DNA from: Anoxynatronum sibiricum
GTDB taxonomy: Bacteria > Bacillota > Clostridia > Peptostreptococcales > Tindalliaceae
Assembly: GCF_039414295.1 (NCBI RefSeq)
Contig: NZ_JBCITM010000006.1
Coordinates: 153,984-217,983, forward strand
Length of the DNA stretch: 64,000 nt
Direction of reading: 5' to 3'
Shown here: one piece after another, positions 60,105 through 64,000 of the stretch
How the letters are laid out: each line of letters opens with the position of its first letter
Position numbering within the stretch: the first letter of the stretch is position 1
Position numbers and translations under genes: made by a program
The notes under the pieces: model-generated
What the model was told of the DNA's origin: nothing
What the model saw: only the letters and a program-made list of their open reading frames with translations
Databases searched by the model: none

Positions 60105-62192
60105 ATGCTGAAGTACCATTTGCGGCCCAAGCGTATTTTATATTTTGTGTTTGTGCTGTTCGTATTGGGGATCCTTTTTGTCAACCGTTCCCATCAGCTG
60201 CAGACAGGCAAAAGCCTGTTTCAGCGCACCCGGCTGGAAATTTTGACAGATGAAGAAACCCACTGGTTGAAAGCCAAAGGCGCTTTAAAAGCAGCGGTTC
60301 TGACGGATAACGCGCCTCTCAGCGGCTTCTCCTCAGAAGGCTATTGGCGTGGCGTGGATGTGCTGTATCTTGGGTATCTGGAAAGAGAACTGGGGGTTCC
60401 CATTGAACTGGTACCCCTGGAACGCGGGGAACAGGTGGCTGCCCTTCAGCAGGGTGAGGTGGATCTCATCATCGCCCCGCCCCTCATGAAATATAAGGAA
60501 ATCCTTCGTTACACCCTGCCCCTTTATGAAATCAGAAGCATCGCCGTTACCGCTTCGTCGGGCCTCATCAGTCAGGTCAATGATTTTGCCGGTTTGCGGG
60601 TAGCCTTTCTTGAAGAGGATTACACCCAGGAATTTTTGAGTTTAAAGCGCTTGGTGTATCAGGGCAGTGTTGTCACCCATATTGGAAAGGGCCTGGAAGC
60701 GGTGAAGGAAGGCAGGACAGACGCTTTCATCGGCCCTGAGCCACTGATTCTAAAAGCCCTTAAAGAAGTGGACGGGTTGCCTGAAAATGGCCAGACAGCA
60801 ACTAATCTGCCGGATTTGCAGATTGCCGCTCTTCCCGCTGCCAATTTTCATCTAACCGACTTTCCTGTTTTCAAAAAAGAATACTCCCTGGCTGTTCCCA
60901 CTGAACATGCCATCCTGTTCTCCCTGGTAAACAAGGCGGTCTATAATCTGGAACAGACAGGCACCATGACCCACATTCAACAAAGGATCTTTGGGATCTC
61001 TGATCCCCTGGTGGGGGAACCTTTGACAGAACGATACCTGAGCATCCTGGTGATTTTTGGGCTGGCTCTGTCGTTGATCTTCTATCTTTTTTATTCATCC
61101 AACTTCTCCCTGCGCATGGCCATTGAGGATAAAATGAAAGAGCTGGATGACAGCCGGCAGGAGCTTCAGAATGCATTTGACGGCATCGAGCATGTCATCA
61201 TGGTGGTTGACGGAAATTACCGCATCAGGTTGCTGAATCAGTATGCCCTTCGCTGGTTTCAGCAATCTGAATCACAGCTCACCGGAAAAACCCTGGAAGA
61301 AATCATGGATGAGCCCTTTTACACCAAAATCATTCCCGTCGTGGCAGACAGTTTTTTAGATCGCGTCAGTCACGACCGGGTGTTTCAGCATGGAAAATGG
61401 ATTTATGAGCTGGGCACTGCTCCCCTGGAGTACCGTAACGACAGTGTCAGTAAAATGCTGTTAACTCTGAAAGATGTGACCGAAGAATACCAGCAGGAGC
61501 AGGTACTGCTTCAGAAAAACAAAATGGCCGCCATCGGCCAGTTGGCTGCCGGCGTTGCCCATGAGATCAGAAACCCCTTGGGGGTGATCCGCAATTACGC
61601 GTTTCTGTTGAAGCAGCGTCTTCAGGGCGCTGACACGGCACTGCAATACGCTGAAACCATTGATCAGATTGCCCAGCGGGCCAACGCCATTCTCAATAAC
61701 CTGCTGGACATCAGCCGCACAGAATCCGGCCAGTGGAAAACCGTATCGGTGCGGCGTTCCATTGCACGTATTGTGGAACTTCAGCAAAGCACCCTCAAGG
61801 ATAAAACCATTGACATCAGAATAGCGGGTGATGACACCCTGGAGATGAGCCTGCCTTTGGATGTGATGGACACCACCCTGGTGAACCTGATCTCCAATGC
61901 CCGTGATGCCATTGACGACCAGGGGAAAATTGAAATTCACTTTGAGAAGGCGAAGGATTTTCTTCATCTCCAAGTGACCGACACTGGGATTGGCATGAAC
62001 CCTGATGTGAAGCTGAATGTGTTTGACCCGTTTTTCACCACAAAACCACCTGGCGAAGGGGTTGGCCTGGGGCTGAACATTGTTTACAATATGATTCATC
62101 AGATCGGCGGCGAAATTCATGTGGAAAGTCACCCTGGCCAGGGCACCACATTCAGCATTCTGATACCAACAAAGAGGGAGGGCTCCCATTGA
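60105..62192 (+). CDS. Sensor kinase with extracellular solute-binding domain
   Basis: Membrane kinase of 695 residues. A signal-anchor helix (ILYFVFVLFVLGILFV) is followed by an SBP_bac_3-like domain outside the cell (about 55-295; GVDVLYLGYLERELGVPIEL, and DLIIAPPLMKYKEILRYTLP). A second membrane helix (about 310-330) leads to a PAS domain (about 355-470), HisKA with His486 in GVAHEIRNPLG, and HATPase (NLISNARDAI, DTGIGM, GVGLGLNI). It would sense a small solute such as an amino acid or amine. The ATG at 60105 is ten bases after GGGAGG. Its stop overlaps the response-regulator start. Confidence 0.9.
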   Translation: MLKYHLRPKRILYFVFVLFVLGILFVNRSHQLQTGKSLFQRTRLEILTDEETHWLKAKGALKAAVLTDNAPLSGFSSEGYWRGVDVLYLGYLERELGVPIELVPLERGEQVAALQQGEVDLIIAPPLMKYKEILRYTLPLYEIRSIAVTASSGLISQVNDFAGLRVAFLEEDYTQEFLSLKRLVYQGSVVTHIGKGLEAVKEGRTDAFIGPEPLILKALKEVDGLPENGQTATNLPDLQIAALPAANFHLTDFPVFKKEYSLAVPTEHAILFSLVNKAVYNLEQTGTMTHIQQRIFGISDPLVGEPLTERYLSILVIFGLALSLIFYLFYSSNFSLRMAIEDKMKELDDSRQELQNAFDGIEHVIMVVDGNYRIRLLNQYALRWFQQSESQLTGKTLEEIMDEPFYTKIIPVVADSFLDRVSHDRVFQHGKWIYELGTAPLEYRNDSVSKMLLTLKDVTEEYQQEQVLLQKNKMAAIGQLAAGVAHEIRNPLGVIRNYAFLLKQRLQGADTALQYAETIDQIAQRANAILNNLLDISRTESGQWKTVSVRRSIARIVELQQSTLKDKTIDIRIAGDDTLEMSLPLDVMDTTLVNLISNARDAIDDQGKIEIHFEKAKDFLHLQVTDTGIGMNPDVKLNVFDPFFTTKPPGEGVGLGLNIVYNMIHQIGGEIHVESHPGQGTTFSILIPTKREGSH

Positions 62193-63610
62193 GAAAAATA
62201 CACAACTTCAACATCCTCATTGTTGATGACGATACAGACTATCGACACGTTCTGGAACTGTTGCTTTCCAATCAGGGGTACGGCACCCTGTCGGCTTCTG
62301 ATGCGGCAGAAGCAATGGCGCTGATCCGCCAACACGAAATCGATCTGATGATCACCGACTATCGCATGAAAGGCATGGATGGCATTGCCCTCTTGAATGA
62401 AGTGCGGCGGTCCAATCCCGGCATTAGTATCATTATCATAACCGCTTACGGCTCTGTGGAAAAAGCGGTGGAGGCCATGAGGCAGGGGGCTTTTACCTAT
62501 GTGATCAAAGGAAGCGACCCGGAAGAACTGTTGCTGGAGATTGAAAAAATCAAACACTTCCGGCATTTGGAACTGGAAAACCGCACCCTTAAAAAACAAA
62601 CCAATCAGTTCGACTTTATGCTGAACACCCATCATGGTCACTTCAGGCACCTGATTGAAACTGCGAAACGGGCGGCCGACAGCAATGCCAACATTTTGGT
62701 TTTGGGTGAATCGGGGGTGGGGAAGGAAGTGCTGGCCCGGTACATTCATCAGAACAGCTCCCGGGAAGCAAACCAGTTCATGGCGGTGAACTGCCATGTT
62801 TTTTCAGACAGCGTGCTGGAGTCTGAGTTGTTCGGCCATGAAAAGGGCTCGTTTACAGGGGCAGTGGCCCGGCGCATCGGCCGGTTTGAAGCAGCTGACG
62901 GCGGCACCCTGTTTCTGGATGAGGTTGGCGACATGCCCCTGAGCACCCAGGCAAAGCTGCTGCGGGTTTTGGAAAACCACGAAATAGAGCGCATCGGGAG
63001 CAATCAGCCCCTTTCTGTTGATTTTCGACTCATCGCTGCCACTCATAAAAACCTGGATGACGAAATTCGAAAGGGACGCTTTCGGGAAGACCTTTATTTC
63101 AGAATCGCCACCATTGTGCTGGAAGTCCCACCTCTGAGAGAACGCCGGGAAGACCTGCCTTTATACATTGATTATTTTATCAATCAGATTCAGCAGGATC
63201 TGAAAAAACAAGTCAGCGGCATGGAGCCCGCTGTGGAAAGATTTCTGCTGGAATATCGCTACCCAGGGAACATTCGTGAAATGCGCAATATCATTGAACG
63301 GTTAATTGTGCTCAGCAGCACGGGCACGTTGATGGAAAAAGACCTGCCCACGCCAAAATCACCGACACCGGCCACCGGCAAGCCGGAAGCTGCTTCTGAA
63401 GCATTTGAAACCTTCTCCGAAGGTGGGGCTGCCGGTTCTTTCAAACCCCTGCGGGTTATCCGCCAGGAAGCCGAAAGCCGGCATATTCAGGAAGTACTGA
63501 AGCAGTGTGACTACAATGTATCAGAGGCTTCCAGGATTCTGGAAATCAGCCATCGTCAGCTGAACAACAAAATTAACGAATACGGGTTGCGCACCCCCGC
63601 AAGAAATTAA
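62189..63610 (+). CDS. NtrC-type sigma-54 response regulator
   Basis: Response regulator of 473 residues. The receiver domain has the acidic pair in LIVDDDTDY and phosphoacceptor Asp57 in MITDYRMKGMDG; the switch Lys107 is followed by Gly instead of the usual Pro. The AAA+ core has GESGVGKE (173-180), GTLFLDEVGDMP and a sigma-54 loop GSFTGA (220-225), an A-to-S change from GAFTGA. A Fis-type HTH ends it (YNVSEASRILEISHRQLNNK). The start is TTG at 62189, seven bases after GGGAGGG, overlapping the kinase stop. It probably activates the sigma-54 promoter at 63766. Confidence 0.92.
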   Translation: MRKIHNFNILIVDDDTDYRHVLELLLSNQGYGTLSASDAAEAMALIRQHEIDLMITDYRMKGMDGIALLNEVRRSNPGISIIIITAYGSVEKAVEAMRQGAFTYVIKGSDPEELLLEIEKIKHFRHLELENRTLKKQTNQFDFMLNTHHGHFRHLIETAKRAADSNANILVLGESGVGKEVLARYIHQNSSREANQFMAVNCHVFSDSVLESELFGHEKGSFTGAVARRIGRFEAADGGTLFLDEVGDMPLSTQAKLLRVLENHEIERIGSNQPLSVDFRLIAATHKNLDDEIRKGRFREDLYFRIATIVLEVPPLRERREDLPLYIDYFINQIQQDLKKQVSGMEPAVERFLLEYRYPGNIREMRNIIERLIVLSSTGTLMEKDLPTPKSPTPATGKPEAASEAFETFSEGGAAGSFKPLRVIRQEAESRHIQEVLKQCDYNVSEASRILEISHRQLNNKINEYGLRTPARN

Positions 63611-63668
63611 TTGCGGGAAATCGCAAGAAAAATATTTCCTGCAGGAAATTTATTTCCTGTAATGAAAT
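63611..63668. promoter_or_regulatory. Twin palindromes, probable enhancer sites
   Basis: Directly after the regulator stop come TTGCGGGAAATCGCAA (63611-63626, 5-bp arms) and ATTTCCTGCAGGAAAT (63634-63649, a perfect 16-bp palindrome). An ATTTCCTGTAATGAAAT half-match follows from 63652. They lie about 100-155 bases upstream of the -24 element, suited to binding the Fis-type domain of the response regulator. Confidence 0.65.
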
Positions 63669-63688
63669 CAAATGGACCCTCCTTTTTA

Positions 63689-63720
63689 CCTGGACGTTGC
63701 TTCTTCAACGTCCAGGTTTT
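63689..63720 (+). terminator. Terminator of the two-component operon
   Basis: CCTGGACGTTG and its complement CAACGTCCAGG form an 11-bp stem with a CTTCTT loop, followed by TTTTAC. It separates the regulator gene from the aldehyde dehydrogenase promoter. Confidence 0.88.
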
Positions 63721-63765
63721 ACTATTTTCAGCTAATTCACTTTTTTTATACTTATCGGATATTTC

Positions 63766-63781
63766 CGGCATCATTTTTGCA
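63766..63781 (+). promoter_or_regulatory. Sigma-54 promoter of the aldehyde dehydrogenase gene
   Basis: CGGCATCATTTTTGCA has GG and GC exactly ten bases apart and the TTGCA of the -12 element. It differs from TGGCACG-N4-TTGCA at three of the conserved places. Transcription would start near 63792, about 45 bases before the ATG. Confidence 0.72.
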
Positions 63782-63837
63782 AAAGGGTATGAGGAAGAAA
63801 CAGATCTTCATTTCATAAGGATCGGAGGAAATCGATC

Positions 63838-64000
63838 ATGACCACCCCCCGCTTAGAAGACCTGATGCACAAAGCCCGCAGCGCCCAGGCCGCCTATGCC
63901 CACTTCAGCCAGGCCCAGGTGGATGCCCTTGTGCGGGCCATCGCCAAAGTCGTCTACGACAATGCCGAAGCCCTGGCGAAAATGGCCGTGGAAGAAACCC
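63838..64000 (+). CDS. Acylating aldehyde dehydrogenase (partial)
   Basis: The first 54 codons are in the window; the gene runs off the right edge. The N-terminus (LEDLMHKARSAQAAYAHFSQ, then VDALVRAIAKVVYDNAEALA and KMAVEET) fits the start of CoA-acylating aldehyde dehydrogenases, either stand-alone EutE/PduP-like or the N-terminal half of AdhE. Which of these cannot be decided without the rest. The ATG follows GGAGG by nine bases. A sigma-54 promoter and palindromes upstream place it under the adjacent sensor/regulator pair. Confidence 0.8.
   Translation, partial: MTTPRLEDLMHKARSAQAAYAHFSQAQVDALVRAIAKVVYDNAEALAKMAVEET

Overview
The window looks like chromosome from a Gram-positive, anaerobic, low-to-moderate GC member of the Clostridia. 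Evidence: strong AGGAGG-type ribosome sites, S-layer homology (SLH) domains on a large surface protein, lipobox and Gram-positive style signal peptides, RpiR/MerR/AraC-GyrI regulators, an EFR1-type flavodoxin/ferredoxin protein, two sigma-54 regulatory circuits and an acylating aldehyde dehydrogenase start. The species cannot be named from the sequence. I saw no rRNA, tRNA, CRISPR array, intact transposase or prophage.

Layout. 1-25 kb is a patchwork of small detoxification, transport and regulatory units: a WYL regulator divergent from a DJ-1/PfpI protein; two alpha/beta hydrolases with an ArsR-like regulator; a TetR plus three-gene ABC-2 exporter; EFR1; a rhomboid protease; a flavodoxin; an AraC-GyrI regulator with a MATE pump; a phosphonate-type ABC transporter (phnD, phnC, phnE); a DUF1905/C39-like peptidase fusion; and MBL, PhzF, exonuclease and FosA-like genes. 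Between them lie many decayed gene pieces (ECF sigma/anti-sigma, exonuclease, MerR, aminotransferase, AlkD, AbiEii, IS3 OrfA) and a dispersed short repeat that folds as a GGAGGT-N6-ACCTCC hairpin followed by CGTCCCC or CGACCCC. 26-33 kb holds a LysM protein with two hydrolase domains, a MerR-TipAS regulator and a 1031-residue SLH surface protein with 519-bp internal repeats.

33-48.5 kb is a defence-type island on the minus strand. It has an orphan AbiEi antitoxin with a toxin stump, then a tight three-gene unit: a DUF1848 protein with a radical-SAM-like cysteine motif, a 1512-residue protein with an apparent methyltransferase fold fused to a RecQ-type helicase, and a coiled-coil protein with a C-terminal membrane anchor. 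A pRiA4b ORF-3-like zinc protein and a type I restriction-modification operon (hsdM, hsdS, hsdR) follow. The three-gene unit is the best candidate here for an undescribed system; I do not recognise it as a named one.

48.8-64 kb is GC-richer metabolic DNA. It has a PAS/GAF histidine kinase, then an operon for an alanine-dehydrogenase-like enzyme, hydantoinase/oxoprolinase HyuA and HyuB and an NhaC antiporter. That operon is preceded by a near-consensus sigma-54 promoter and faces an RpiR regulator and a sensor-less sigma-54 activator. The window closes with a two-component system (solute-binding sensor kinase and sigma-54 response regulator), a terminator, twin palindromes, a second sigma-54 promoter and the start of an aldehyde dehydrogenase. 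The two sigma-54 activators and two matching promoters suggest two separate nutrient-switch circuits side by side.
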